A DNA stretch of 64,000 nt from FEN-299 sp963717945. GTDB taxonomy: Bacteria > Acidobacteriota > Vicinamibacteria > Vicinamibacterales > Fen-181. The notes beneath the pieces are model-generated. The model worked only from the letters and a program-made list of their open reading frames with translations, was not told the DNA's origin and made no database searches. Position 1 is the first letter of the stretch, and every line of letters starts with the position of its first letter. The stretch covers positions 1-64,000 of the forward strand of contig CAVQXT010000007.1 of NCBI GenBank assembly GCA_963717945.1, written 5' to 3'. The position numbers and the translations under genes were made by a program. Positions 33,723-42,150 of the stretch are shown here, piece after piece.

Positions 33723-33747
33723 TGTCATATTTCCGGTATATTTGACA
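33723..33747 (+). promoter_or_regulatory. Candidate promoter/operator of the AAA ATPase gene
   Basis: An interrupted inverted repeat (TGTCATAT ... ATATTTGACA, outer arms TGTCA/TGACA) spans an AT-rich patch just before ATG 33753. TATATT (33737-33742) could be the -10, which would put transcription start at or next to the start codon. No ribosome-binding site is present, which is compatible with a leaderless message. Confidence 0.4.
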
Positions 33748-33752
33748 CCACG

Positions 33753-34916
33753 ATGACAGTTCCGACATACCCTCGCCTGCTGACCACGCCGAGGCAGACC
33801 TTCTTCCTGTTCGGCATGCGGGGTGTCGGCAAGAGCACCTGGGCCCGGCAGGCCTTTCCCGACGCGCCCCGCTTCGACCTGCTCGACGAGGGGCTCTTCC
33901 AGAGCTACCTGCGCGACCCGCGGCTGTTCAGTCGGGAGCTGCTCCGGATGACTCCCGGCCAGTGGGTCGTCGTCGACGAGATCCAGCGCCTGCCCGCCTT
34001 GCTGAACGAAGTCCACCGCTTTATCGAGGAGCGCAAGCTCCGCTTCGTGCTCCTCGGCTCCAGCGCGAGGAAGCTCAAGCAGGCCGGGACCAACCTGCTG
34101 GCAGGCCGTGCGTTGCGACGAGGGATGCTGCCGCTGCTGCCGGCCGAACTCGGAGCCGACTTCGATCTCGCGAGTGTGCTGAGGTTCGGCAGCCTGCCCG
34201 TGATCTGGGATTCCACCGCCAGGCAGGAGAGTCTCGAAGCCTACGTGCAGATGTACCTGAAGGAGGAGATCCAGGCCGAGGCTCTCGTACGGAACCTCCC
34301 CGGTTTCGCGCGCTTCCTCCCCGTGGCGGCGCTCTTCCACGGGCAGGTGCTCAATGTCGCGGGTCTGGCGCGCGACGGCGGCATCGCGCGGACAACGGTG
34401 AGCGGGTACCTCGAGATCCTGGCCGACACGCATCTCGCCTGGCTGCTGCCGGCCTTCGACGGTCGCCTGCGGGTCAAGGAGCGAAAGCACCCCAAGCTCT
34501 ACTGGGTCGACCCGGGAGTGGTGCGCGCAGCGAGGAACGAGTGGCACCCCCCGTCTGCCGCGGAGCGCGGCGCCCTCCTCGAAGGCTGGGTGGGCATGCT
34601 GTTGCGGGCTTACGGCGAGGTCGGCAGCGAACTCGGGCTGCGCCACGACGCGATGTATTACTGGGCGCCGGCAGAGGGAGGCACGGAAGTCGACTTCCTG
34701 ATCCAGCGCGGCCGAACGTTCGTCGCCGTCGAAGTGAAGGCCAAGGAGACGCTCGCCGCCCGCGATTTCGCCGGCCTGCGGGCCATCGCCGACCTCGAGG
34801 GCGTCAGGCGCCGGATCATGGTCTTTCTTGGCGATCGTCCCTTCCGCACCGAGGACGGCATCGACGCCCTGCCTGTGGGCGAGTTCCTGCGCGAACTGCA
34901 GGAGCGACGGATCTAA
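33753..34916 (+). CDS. AAA ATPase with DUF4143 domain
   Basis: The 387-residue product is a P-loop ATPase of the AAA_14/DUF4143 group. It has Walker A FGMRGVGKSTWARQAF (about residues 20-35), Walker B WVVVDEIQRLP (about 71-81), an LLGSSARKL sensor, then the winged/DUF4143 region (about 190-320: GLARDGGIARTTVSGYLEILADTHLAWLLPAF). It ends in a PD-(D/E)xK-like stretch (EVDFLIQRGRTFVAVEVKAKET, about 310-331). Proteins like this are common, mobile and functionally undefined, sometimes with suspected nuclease or toxin-antitoxin-like roles. It has no ribosome-binding site and may be leaderless. It lies in an accessory patch with vapBC and ORF6N genes. Confidence 0.9.
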   Translation: MTVPTYPRLLTTPRQTFFLFGMRGVGKSTWARQAFPDAPRFDLLDEGLFQSYLRDPRLFSRELLRMTPGQWVVVDEIQRLPALLNEVHRFIEERKLRFVLLGSSARKLKQAGTNLLAGRALRRGMLPLLPAELGADFDLASVLRFGSLPVIWDSTARQESLEAYVQMYLKEEIQAEALVRNLPGFARFLPVAALFHGQVLNVAGLARDGGIARTTVSGYLEILADTHLAWLLPAFDGRLRVKERKHPKLYWVDPGVVRAARNEWHPPSAAERGALLEGWVGMLLRAYGEVGSELGLRHDAMYYWAPAEGGTEVDFLIQRGRTFVAVEVKAKETLAARDFAGLRAIADLEGVRRRIMVFLGDRPFRTEDGIDALPVGEFLRELQERRI

Positions 34917-34950
34917 GCCAGAATATGCGGCGACCGGAGCCGCTCCGTAG

Positions 34951-35352
34951 AGCGGCGGCCGGGGAGGCGACGGGGGATCCGGTGGGCGGTATTCCAATGG
35001 CGGGAACGGTGGCGACGGCGGGAACGCGGGCTTCGGCGGCGATGGCGGCAGCATCGAGGTCGATATCTACACCGACCCGACTGAGGTTCAGATCTACGCC
35101 GCCTTCTCAGGCGGGCGCGGAGGAACAGGTGGCAGAGGCGGGGCCAAGGGAGCGCCAGGGCAGGGCGGGAGCGCTGGAATCGGTGGGGCTGCCGGAGGCA
35201 ACTCCAACTGCCCTGCCTCCTTCGGGGAGTCCGGCCCCTCCGGCGACGTCGGCCAGACCTACTTGAGCAACGGAGGTGCCGGGGCGAATGGCGTGACCGG
35301 TGGAGACGGGTTGGACGGGTATTACGTCGTTTTCGTCTTCATCGAATGGTAA
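34951..35352 (+). pseudogene. Glycine-rich ORF without a start (decayed or 5'-truncated)
   Basis: A 133-codon open frame bounded upstream by TAG (34948-34950) encodes Gly/Asn/Asp-rich repeats (GGRGGDGGSGG, GGNGGDGGNAGFGGDGG) and a short structured insert (SIEVDIYTDPTEVQIYAAF). More Gly-rich sequence and the end YYVVFVFIEW follow. No ATG, GTG or TTG start is suitably placed at the 5' end. Composition recalls collagen-like or PE-PGRS-like surface proteins. The ordered C-terminus suggests a once-functional gene whose 5' end was lost, perhaps in the same events that brought in the ATPase gene upstream. The 190 bases after it hold no gene. Confidence 0.5.
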
Positions 35353-35546
35353 GCTCCTCATGGATGCGGTCGTGACGGCGGGTTGACGCGTGGAGTGGTG
35401 CTGGCCGATGGATAAATCGGTCGTTCGGCGAGGCCTTACTGCTCGGAAGGCCGCACGTCAGGTGTCGATAGTTGCGAAAGCGGTCACTGGGCGACCGGCG
35501 GTTCTGTCGCGCTTGGTATCGGAGCATGCTCCGGAGAGCGAACGAG

Positions 35547-37322
35547 ATGACGAGCGCCAGTTGGCGCGTCTTGGACCTTCACTACACATCGCCGTGGCGC
35601 TCATTCAGGCGCCCGCTAGCGACAGCCTTGCTCGCGGTGACCTGGCTTGCCGGCCTCCCGGCCGGTCAGGTGCCCTTCCGCTTCGCCAAAGGTCAGTCCG
35701 TGTTCGTGGTCGCCCTCAGGACCACGGGTGGCGATGCCGTCTTCAGGCCCTGCCAGGTCGGCGGCGAGACCGTCGTTTCGCGGCCCAGGCCAGGGATGGA
35801 ACTCGTCCCAGGGGGTATCGAACTCCTACCGGGCGGCATGCCCGATGAACCCCTCCGGCGCCAGGTCGAGACGCTGTTCAGGAAGCGCGGCCGGTTCGTC
35901 GTGGCGGACGACGCCGGGCGCGCCGACATCGTCTTCGTGGTCCAGGTCCAGGGCGGCGCCTCTTTCTCAGGTTTGCAGGTATCCGCCGGTCCCCGGCGCC
36001 CCGCGCCTTTGACGTTCGGCGTCGGGGCGCTCGACACGCCCGCGGGCACGACCACACCGGTGCGGCTCCTTGCGGTCGCTGTGCGGGGGGCGGTCTGGCG
36101 AGGAGGCGCTCGGGATGCGACGTCGCTGCTCCAGGGGCGCGTGTGGGACGGGACCGAACACGCCGTCGGATCCCAAGCCGTCTCGCCCGACGCGCTGGTC
36201 GAAGCGTTCAGCAAGCATCCCGACCGCCCATATCCGCCGTCGCGGCAGGCCGGGCGGCCGCCGATGTTCGACGAGCTACCGCCCGAACCGGGCTCGACGT
36301 TGAACGATCAGCAGCCACCTCGACAGACGTACCGCCCGTTCATTCCTCACAACCCGAACGCGAAGCCGCAGCCGGTTGTCTGCGCGGCGCCGCTGGCGCC
36401 GCGCGCGGCAGCTGTGGCTCCCGCGGTCCCGGCTGTTGCCGATGGCCCCGCGGCTGTCGCGGTTTCGCTGCTCGCATTAGGCCCCGAGGGCGCGCCGGCG
36501 ACCGGGCTGACCGCCGCCGATTTCAACGTCTATCAGGACGGCGTGGAGCAGACGGTGACCGGCCTGCTCTCCCGATTGGACCCGCTGAGAGTGGCGTTGC
36601 TTCTCGACACCTCGGCGAGCATGCGCTCGCGGATCGAAGCTATCCGCGCCGCGGCGTATACGCTGATCGATGCGCTGCGGCCGGAGGACGCCGTCATGGT
36701 CGCCTCGTTGAGCGGTGGCGTCGTTATCCAGACCGAGTTCACACACGACAGGGTTGCTGCACGGCGGGCGATTGCCGACACGGGCGCGATGGGAGTGGAC
36801 AGTCGGATCTACGACGCCGTGGATGCGCTCACCACGGAACGGCTGTCGGCGGGGCCGGGTCGCCGCATTCTCGTCATCCTGACCGACGGCGTCGATGCGG
36901 GCAGCGCCTGGGCCAACGCCGAGAGTGCGCTGCATCGAGTTCAGGCGGCCAACGTGGCCGTCTACGCCGTGGAGTGTGACACCCGCGCCGACGAGCGGTT
37001 GGGCGCCAAGGTCATCGTGCCACACGGAACGCCGCGCGCCGCCGTGCCGCCCTGGGACTTCGATCAGGCGAAGGCGTACGAGGCCGGCGACCGATTCCTG
37101 GCGGACCTGACGGGCACGAGTGGGGGCCGGGTGGAGCGAGCGACGTCACCCAGCGAGATCGCGCAGGCGTTCTCGAGGATCGTGGCCGACCTGCAGAACG
37201 AGTACGTCCTCTACTACCATGCACCTGACCAGGCGGGCGACGGAAGGCTTCACGCCATTCGCGTGGAGTCGCCGCACCCGGGCCTGACGATCAGGGCTCG
37301 AACCGGTTATCGCGCTCGATGA
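35547..37322 (+). CDS. VWA-domain protein ('acidobacterial VWFA-related' type), copy 1
   Basis: The 591-residue product starts at ATG 35547 after a GGAGAG site. A membrane/signal segment lies at about residues 20-40 (TALLAVTWLAGLPAG). The N-terminal region (about 45-250) contains LFRKRGRFVVADDAGRADIVFVV. A Pro-rich linker (about 225-300) leads to the VWA module with MIDAS motif LLLDTSASM (DxSxS), ILTDGVDAG and the preceding LTAADFNVYQDGVEQTV beta segment typical of this family. Likely exported or periplasmic; role unknown. It overlaps copy 2 by 4 bases (ATGA), so the two are translationally coupled paralogues. Confidence 0.85.
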   Translation: MTSASWRVLDLHYTSPWRSFRRPLATALLAVTWLAGLPAGQVPFRFAKGQSVFVVALRTTGGDAVFRPCQVGGETVVSRPRPGMELVPGGIELLPGGMPDEPLRRQVETLFRKRGRFVVADDAGRADIVFVVQVQGGASFSGLQVSAGPRRPAPLTFGVGALDTPAGTTTPVRLLAVAVRGAVWRGGARDATSLLQGRVWDGTEHAVGSQAVSPDALVEAFSKHPDRPYPPSRQAGRPPMFDELPPEPGSTLNDQQPPRQTYRPFIPHNPNAKPQPVVCAAPLAPRAAAVAPAVPAVADGPAAVAVSLLALGPEGAPATGLTAADFNVYQDGVEQTVTGLLSRLDPLRVALLLDTSASMRSRIEAIRAAAYTLIDALRPEDAVMVASLSGGVVIQTEFTHDRVAARRAIADTGAMGVDSRIYDAVDALTTERLSAGPGRRILVILTDGVDAGSAWANAESALHRVQAANVAVYAVECDTRADERLGAKVIVPHGTPRAAVPPWDFDQAKAYEAGDRFLADLTGTSGGRVERATSPSEIAQAFSRIVADLQNEYVLYYHAPDQAGDGRLHAIRVESPHPGLTIRARTGYRAR

Positions 37323-39142
37323 CGCATCGACCACCCGTCATGGCGGATCTTCGCCCTCACGTCTTCACGGCGTACCTGCGTCGGTTCGTGCCATCGCTGG
37401 CGGCGGCGGCTTGCATCGCGGTCGCGCTTCCGGCGGTACAGGCAGAATCGACCGGATCGAAACCGTCGATCTTCATCCTTGCTGCCCACGACTCGCGCCT
37501 GCTGACCCTCTGTCCAGCGGCCCGCGAGGTGCGTACGGCGGCGGGCAGCTACTGGGAATCTGACCGGCCGGTCATGGCGAGCAACGGTCCGTACGGGCTG
37601 CAGTCGGTCCAACTGGTCGAAACGAGGGCGCGACTGCTCCTGCCGTTCCCCGCGTCGCAATCGACCGCGCCCGGCGAGAAGCCCTCCTCCGGCAGCGTGG
37701 AGCTCGACGACGACCGGATTGCGCCGGACCAGGCGCTCGCGAAGTGGCTGACCCGGGAATTCGCCCGGCACAAGGAGTTCACACTGGTCGATTCGGCCGA
37801 GACGGCTGACGTCGTGTTCATCGCCGAAGGCCTGTGGCGTCCGCTGGTCGCGATGACCAACGGCTCGAACAGGCTGGCGTTGCAGATGACCGGCGACTGG
37901 GACGCGAACCTGCTGGAGGCCGTTCTGGCATTCACCGTTCCGGCCCCGGTCTATCGACAGCACCTCGGCGACATCAACGCCCTGCTCGCCGCCAGGACTT
38001 GGGAGGGCTCGGTGGTCTACCACGTCCCCCAGCCCGGCAAGCAGGAGTTCGCGTCCGCCTCGCCTGCAGACCTCGTGAAGGCGTTCGTGCGCAATGCGTC
38101 GCCGCCCCGTGACCATCCGCCGATTTGCGCCGCGTCGAACCACCCCTTCAGCCTCGAAGGCGTCGATCGGGCGGGTTACCTCGCGCAACAGGGCGGCGCC
38201 GAGCCGGCGGAGGGCTCGGAGAGGAAGGCCCCGAAGGCCGGAGTCTTCAGGTCGGGCATCACGTACGTCTCCGTGCCCGTTCGCGCAACCGACGCAGGGG
38301 GGCATCCGCTCACCGATGCCGCGCCGTTCGAGTTCAGCCTCGAGGAGAACGGGGTCGACCAGCACATCGATTCCCTGGTCCCCACATCTGAACCATTCGA
38401 TGTCGTGGTGCTCATCGACACGTCGGCCAGCATGCGGCTCGAGGCCGATGTCGTCCAGGACACGGTCGTCCGGTTCATCGACAGCCTGCGCCCCGTGGAC
38501 CGTGTCATGCCGATGTCGTTCAACGACCGGGTCACGGCTCACTCCGATTTCCTCGCCGACCGCAAGCAGCTTCGGCTCGCGCTTTTCGACATCGGGAAGG
38601 GTGAAGGCACGAGATTGTGGGACGCGCTCGACCTGGTGGTGGCCGACCGGCTCCACCGGCTGACGCCGGGCCGGCGGCACGCCATTTTGCTGTTCACCGA
38701 TGGTGTCGACACGCGAAGCCGTCTGGCCGACGCCGCGCGGACGGTGAGGCGTTTGGCGGAGTCGGACATGCCCGTCTACACGGTACAGTTCGACACGCGC
38801 GGCCAGACGCGCCCGTTTCCCATGGACCAGATCCTCGGCGCCGCGACCGAGGTCGAGGCCGCGCCGCGCGGCGCGCTGGATACGTCCGCCTATGTCAGGG
38901 CAGCCCGCGATCTCCAGTCGCTCGCCGAGACGACGGGAGGCCGCGTGTACCGGGCGGAGACGCTGGCCAATGCGGCCGACGCCTTCGCCGAAATCGGACG
39001 CGAGCTGAGCACTCAATACACGATTCACTACTACCCGTCGAACCAGACGCGAGATGGTTCTCTCCGCTCGATCGTGGTCAAGATTGCCAGGCCCGACGTC
39101 ACCCTCCGCTTTCGAACGAGCTACCGCGCCCCGTCGCGCTGA
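37319..39142 (+). CDS. VWA-domain protein ('acidobacterial VWFA-related' type), copy 2
   Basis: The 607-residue product has an N-terminal signal/anchor (about residues 24-42) and the same two-part layout as its upstream neighbour. The N-terminal domain contains LTREFARHKEFTLVDSAETADVVFI (about residues 140-165), which parallels the equivalent segment of copy 1. The C-terminal VWA module has VVLIDTSASM (MIDAS), LLFTDGVDTRSRL and the EFSLEENGVDQHI lead-in. It ends IHYYPSNQTRDGSLRSIVVK, the standard family ending. The ATGA overlap with copy 1 points to joint expression and possibly a hetero-complex; function is unknown. Confidence 0.85.
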   Translation: MTHRPPVMADLRPHVFTAYLRRFVPSLAAAACIAVALPAVQAESTGSKPSIFILAAHDSRLLTLCPAAREVRTAAGSYWESDRPVMASNGPYGLQSVQLVETRARLLLPFPASQSTAPGEKPSSGSVELDDDRIAPDQALAKWLTREFARHKEFTLVDSAETADVVFIAEGLWRPLVAMTNGSNRLALQMTGDWDANLLEAVLAFTVPAPVYRQHLGDINALLAARTWEGSVVYHVPQPGKQEFASASPADLVKAFVRNASPPRDHPPICAASNHPFSLEGVDRAGYLAQQGGAEPAEGSERKAPKAGVFRSGITYVSVPVRATDAGGHPLTDAAPFEFSLEENGVDQHIDSLVPTSEPFDVVVLIDTSASMRLEADVVQDTVVRFIDSLRPVDRVMPMSFNDRVTAHSDFLADRKQLRLALFDIGKGEGTRLWDALDLVVADRLHRLTPGRRHAILLFTDGVDTRSRLADAARTVRRLAESDMPVYTVQFDTRGQTRPFPMDQILGAATEVEAAPRGALDTSAYVRAARDLQSLAETTGGRVYRAETLANAADAFAEIGRELSTQYTIHYYPSNQTRDGSLRSIVVKIARPDVTLRFRTSYRAPSR

Positions 39143-39227
39143 GTCCGGGCCCGCCGGAGGGACGCTGACCTGAGACGGTCCGGAACGGCCGAGAGGGCGG
39201 CTCCGACGCGATCCGGCTGTTCGGCGC

Positions 39228-39581
39228 TCAGCCCATCTCCACGTCGGTCACCGGCACGTCCCAGTGGGCGTCCAGCAGCTCGAAGCGGCGGCGCTCCTCG
39301 CGCTTGAACGTGTCCTGATCGGGGAACAGCCGGCGCGCGATCTCGTCCTCGCCCGACGGGCCCGCCAGGGCGGCGGCGTCGCGGAACGTCAGCTCCATCA
39401 CGAACGTCCAGTCGGCCCGCCCGTCGCCATGGTAGACGGGCACGAGAGGCCGGATCGCGCTGATGCGCCCGCCGAGCTGGGCCTCGAGGACGGGGTAGTG
39501 GTTCTTGCGGAAGAGGGCGAGGAACTCCTCCTGCGCGCCCCATTTCACCTTGTAGAAATACCAGACGCTCTTCCCGACCAT
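39228..39581 (-). CDS. Small alpha/beta-barrel-like protein of unknown function
   Basis: The 117-residue product begins WYFYKVKWGAQEEF and reads NHYPVLEAQLGGRISAIRPLVPVYHG...WTFVMELTFRD, a pattern like dimeric ferredoxin-like (NIPSNAP/EthD-type) proteins. No activity can be assigned. Two ATGs exist; the second (39581) is favoured because GAGGAGG sits directly against the first (39587). It is the intact member of a pair: a 5' fragment of a near-identical copy lies at 33497-33626. It faces away from the propeller gene at 39753. Confidence 0.65.
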   Translation of the reverse strand: MVGKSVWYFYKVKWGAQEEFLALFRKNHYPVLEAQLGGRISAIRPLVPVYHGDGRADWTFVMELTFRDAAALAGPSGEDEIARRLFPDQDTFKREERRRFELLDAHWDVPVTDVEMG

Positions 39582-39752
39582 CGGCATCCTCCTCTTCCAG
39601 TTGTCTCGACCGCATTGTCACACAGGCCGACGGAGAGGCAGAAGGAGGCATTCTCGGGTATGCTCGGACAATCTCCCTCCAGACCGAAAGGTGCGGGCGC
39701 CATGCGCATTCGCCCGTCTGCCGTTCGATCCAATATGCGAAGGAGTAACGAC

Positions 39753-40793
39753 ATGCGACGAATATGTTTCGCATTGACGGCCGCGGTGGCCCTCTGCGCC
39801 GCCGTCGTGCTGGCCCAGACGCCGGCGGTCTATCACATCACGCACACCTACTCGATCGGCGGCGACGGCAGCTGGGATTACGTGGTACCCGATCCGCCGC
39901 AGCACCGGGTCTTCATCGGCCGGCAGGACCGCGTGATGGTCGTGGACACGAACGACGGAAAGCTCATCGGCGAGGTCACCGGTATCGACGGCGCCCACGG
40001 CGTAGCGGTCGTGACCAAGACCGGCCATGGCTTTGCCACCTCCGGCAACGACGGCACCGTGCGCATGTTCGACCTGAAGTCGTTCAAGGTGCTCGGCAGC
40101 ATCCCGGCGGCCGAAGACGCCGACGCAGTCATCTACGACGCCGCGTCGAACCGCGTGTTCACCTTCAACGGCGACGCGCACTCGTCCACTGTCGTCGATC
40201 CCGACGCGGGGAAGCTCGTCACGAACATCCCGCTCGGCGGTAAGCCGGAGTACGGCGCCTCGGCGGGTGACGGCAAGGTCTACGCGAACCTCACCGACAT
40301 CAGTGAGGTCGTGGAGATCGACGCGCAGAAGCTGAACGTGACGCGCAGGTGGCCCACCGCGCCCTGCAAGCAGCCGGTCTCGATGGCCATCGACGTCGCC
40401 CACCACCGGCTGTTCAGCGGCTGCAGGAGCGGCGTCATGGCGGTCTCGGACTACCAGGCCGGCAAGGTGGTCGCGACCGTTCCGATCGGGAGCGGGGTCG
40501 ATGGAGCCGGCTACGACCCCGCCACGGGCGACGCCTTCGCCTCGAACGCCGACGGGACGCTGACGGTGATTCACCAGGACGGCGCCGACGCCTATCACGT
40601 CGTGGAAACCGTGCAGACGATGCAGGGTTCACGCAACCTCGGACTGGACCCCACAACGCACCGGCTCTTCCTTCCGGGCGCGAAGTTCGGCCCGCCGCCA
40701 GCAGCGACGGGGAGTGGCCGGGTGCGGCCGCCGATGATCCCCGGGTCGTTCGTCCTGATGGTGGTGGAGCGGCAGATTCCGGTGAAACGGTAA
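39753..40793 (+). CDS. Exported YncE/YVTN-type beta-propeller protein, copy 1
   Basis: The 346-residue product starts at ATG 39753 after AAGGAG. It has a signal peptide (MRRICFALTAAVALCAAVVLAQ) and a seven-bladed YncE-like propeller with repeated blades of the kind HRVFIGRQDRVMVVDTNDGKLIG, HGFATSGNDGTVRMFDLKS and GDAFASNADGTLTVIHQDG. No catalytic motif is seen. Such proteins bind ligands or act as scaffolds in the periplasm. The first 70 or so bases, including the ribosome-binding site, match those of copy 2 very closely, pointing to a tandem duplication. Confidence 0.85.
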   Translation: MRRICFALTAAVALCAAVVLAQTPAVYHITHTYSIGGDGSWDYVVPDPPQHRVFIGRQDRVMVVDTNDGKLIGEVTGIDGAHGVAVVTKTGHGFATSGNDGTVRMFDLKSFKVLGSIPAAEDADAVIYDAASNRVFTFNGDAHSSTVVDPDAGKLVTNIPLGGKPEYGASAGDGKVYANLTDISEVVEIDAQKLNVTRRWPTAPCKQPVSMAIDVAHHRLFSGCRSGVMAVSDYQAGKVVATVPIGSGVDGAGYDPATGDAFASNADGTLTVIHQDGADAYHVVETVQTMQGSRNLGLDPTTHRLFLPGAKFGPPPAATGSGRVRPPMIPGSFVLMVVERQIPVKR

Positions 40794-40801
40794 CCGTGAA
40801 A

Positions 40802-40873
40802 TGGATCGGGACGAATTCTAGTTCTTGCCAGAATCACGTCGTCGTGCCAGAAACTGAAATTCGTCCCGATCCA
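40802..40873. repeat. Palindromic element, 16-bp perfect arms
   Basis: Between the two propeller genes, arms 40802-40817 and 40858-40873 are perfect reverse complements (outer TGGATCGGGACGAATT). Inner imperfect pairing continues to a CACG-TCGT-CGTG tip, so the whole 72 bases can form one long hairpin. It may be a small non-autonomous mobile palindrome or a transcript-end structure. A degenerate version of one arm lies inside cydC near 43425-43450. Confidence 0.85.
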
Positions 40874-40893
40874 ATTAGGCAAGGAGTCACGAC

Positions 40894-42009
40894 ATGCGAC
40901 GAATGTGTTTTGCGTTGGCGGCCGCGGTTGCGCTCTGCGCGGCCGTCGTGGTCGCCCAGCCGGCGCCGCAGGGCGCCGGGCCATACTCCGTGCTCAAAAC
41001 CGCGAAGGTCGGTGGCCTCGGCGGTTTCGACTACATCTACGCCGACGTCGCGAACCGCCGGCTGTACATCCCGCGCGGCGCGGTGCAGGGCGCGACGCCG
41101 ACACCCGCCCGGGTCACGGTCTTCGACCTCGACACGCTTGCGCCGGTCACCGACATTCCGGACATCAGGGCCAACGGCGCGGCGATCGACGTCAAGTCGG
41201 GCCACGGCTTCGCCAGCAGCTCGCCGGTGGCGATGTGGGACGCGAAGACGCTGAAGCCGATCAAGACGATCGAGATCGACGCAAAGGCCAGGCCGGACGG
41301 GATCTACGCGGACCCGTTCAACCAGCGGGTCTACGTGTTCAGCCACCCGACGGCGGACGCCACGGTGATCGACGCGAAGGACGGCACCGTGCTGGGCCGG
41401 ATCGATCTCGGCGGCGCGCCCGAGCAGGGCGTCGGCGACGGCAAGGGCCGCCTCTACGTCGTCATCCAGGACAAGGCCAACGTGGCGGTGATCGACACCG
41501 CGGCGATGAAGGTGACTGCCCACTACGAGTTCGGCGACAAAGGGAGCCGGTGCAACGGCCTGGCGCTCGACGCGAAGAACCAGGTGCTATTCGCGGCGTG
41601 CGGCAACTCGGGCAACCCGCCGGCGACGCCGGCGCAGCCGGTGATGATCGTGCTCGACGCGAAGAACGGGAACATCATCACGACACTGCCTCTCGCGGGC
41701 GGCTCCGACGGCGCGGTGTTCAACGCGGCGACGATGGAAGTGTTCAGCTCCCATGGCAACGGGACGATGACGATCGTCAAGGAGAAGAGCCCGACCAGCT
41801 TCGAGGTGGAGCAGAATCTCCAGACGATGGCGGGCGCGAAGTGCCTGACGCTCGACACGAAGACGAACCGCATCCTGACCGACGCGGCCGAGTTCGGCCC
41901 GGCGCCGCCGCCTCCGCCTCCGGATCCGAACAACCCGGCCGGAGCCCGCCGCGGGGGCCGCGGGCCGATGCTGCCCGACTCGTTCTCCATCCTGGTGATT
42001 GGGAAATAG
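40894..42009 (+). CDS. Exported YncE/YVTN-type beta-propeller protein, copy 2
   Basis: The 371-residue product has a signal peptide (MRRMCFALAAAVALCAAVVVAQ) almost identical to that of copy 1, then propeller blades such as RRLYIPRGAVQGATP, AMWDAKTLKPIKTIEID, QRVYVFSHPTADATVIDAKDG and LYVVIQDKANVAVIDTAAM. A Pro-rich loop (GPAPPPPPPDPNNPAG) sits near the C-terminus. The AAGGAG site precedes ATG 40894. Separated from copy 1 by a palindromic element, it is probably a diverged tandem duplicate. Function is unknown; ligand binding in the periplasm is inferred from fold only. Confidence 0.85.
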   Translation: MRRMCFALAAAVALCAAVVVAQPAPQGAGPYSVLKTAKVGGLGGFDYIYADVANRRLYIPRGAVQGATPTPARVTVFDLDTLAPVTDIPDIRANGAAIDVKSGHGFASSSPVAMWDAKTLKPIKTIEIDAKARPDGIYADPFNQRVYVFSHPTADATVIDAKDGTVLGRIDLGGAPEQGVGDGKGRLYVVIQDKANVAVIDTAAMKVTAHYEFGDKGSRCNGLALDAKNQVLFAACGNSGNPPATPAQPVMIVLDAKNGNIITTLPLAGGSDGAVFNAATMEVFSSHGNGTMTIVKEKSPTSFEVEQNLQTMAGAKCLTLDTKTNRILTDAAEFGPAPPPPPPDPNNPAGARRGGRGPMLPDSFSILVIGK

Positions 42010-42019
42010 GGATTCGGCA

Positions 42020-42140
42020 ACCCTGAAGGGTCGCCCTACAGCTAAGCGATCGGTGACAGATGTAGGGCGAGGCTTTAGCCTAAAGGGACGCCCTACAGCT
42101 GAGCGATCGGAGACAGATGTAGGGCGAGGCTTTAACCTTG
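42020..42140. repeat. Short tandem palindromic repeat, about 57-base unit
   Basis: One full unit (about 42061-42117) and two partial units lie between the convergent propeller and cydC genes. Each unit holds a hairpin with TGTAGGGCG / CGCCCTACA arms and an inner AGGCTTTAGCCT palindrome, followed by CAGCTGAGCGATCGGAGACAGA. The placement between converging genes would suit a bidirectional transcript end. The inner palindrome belongs to the CTTCAG-like family elsewhere in the window. Confidence 0.8.
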
Positions 42141-42150
42141 CCGTCGGGCG

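Noticed and set aside
35390..35848. 152-codon ORF overlapping the start of the first VWA gene
   Set aside because: Different frame from the VWA protein, no family features, and the VWA start has the ribosome-binding site.
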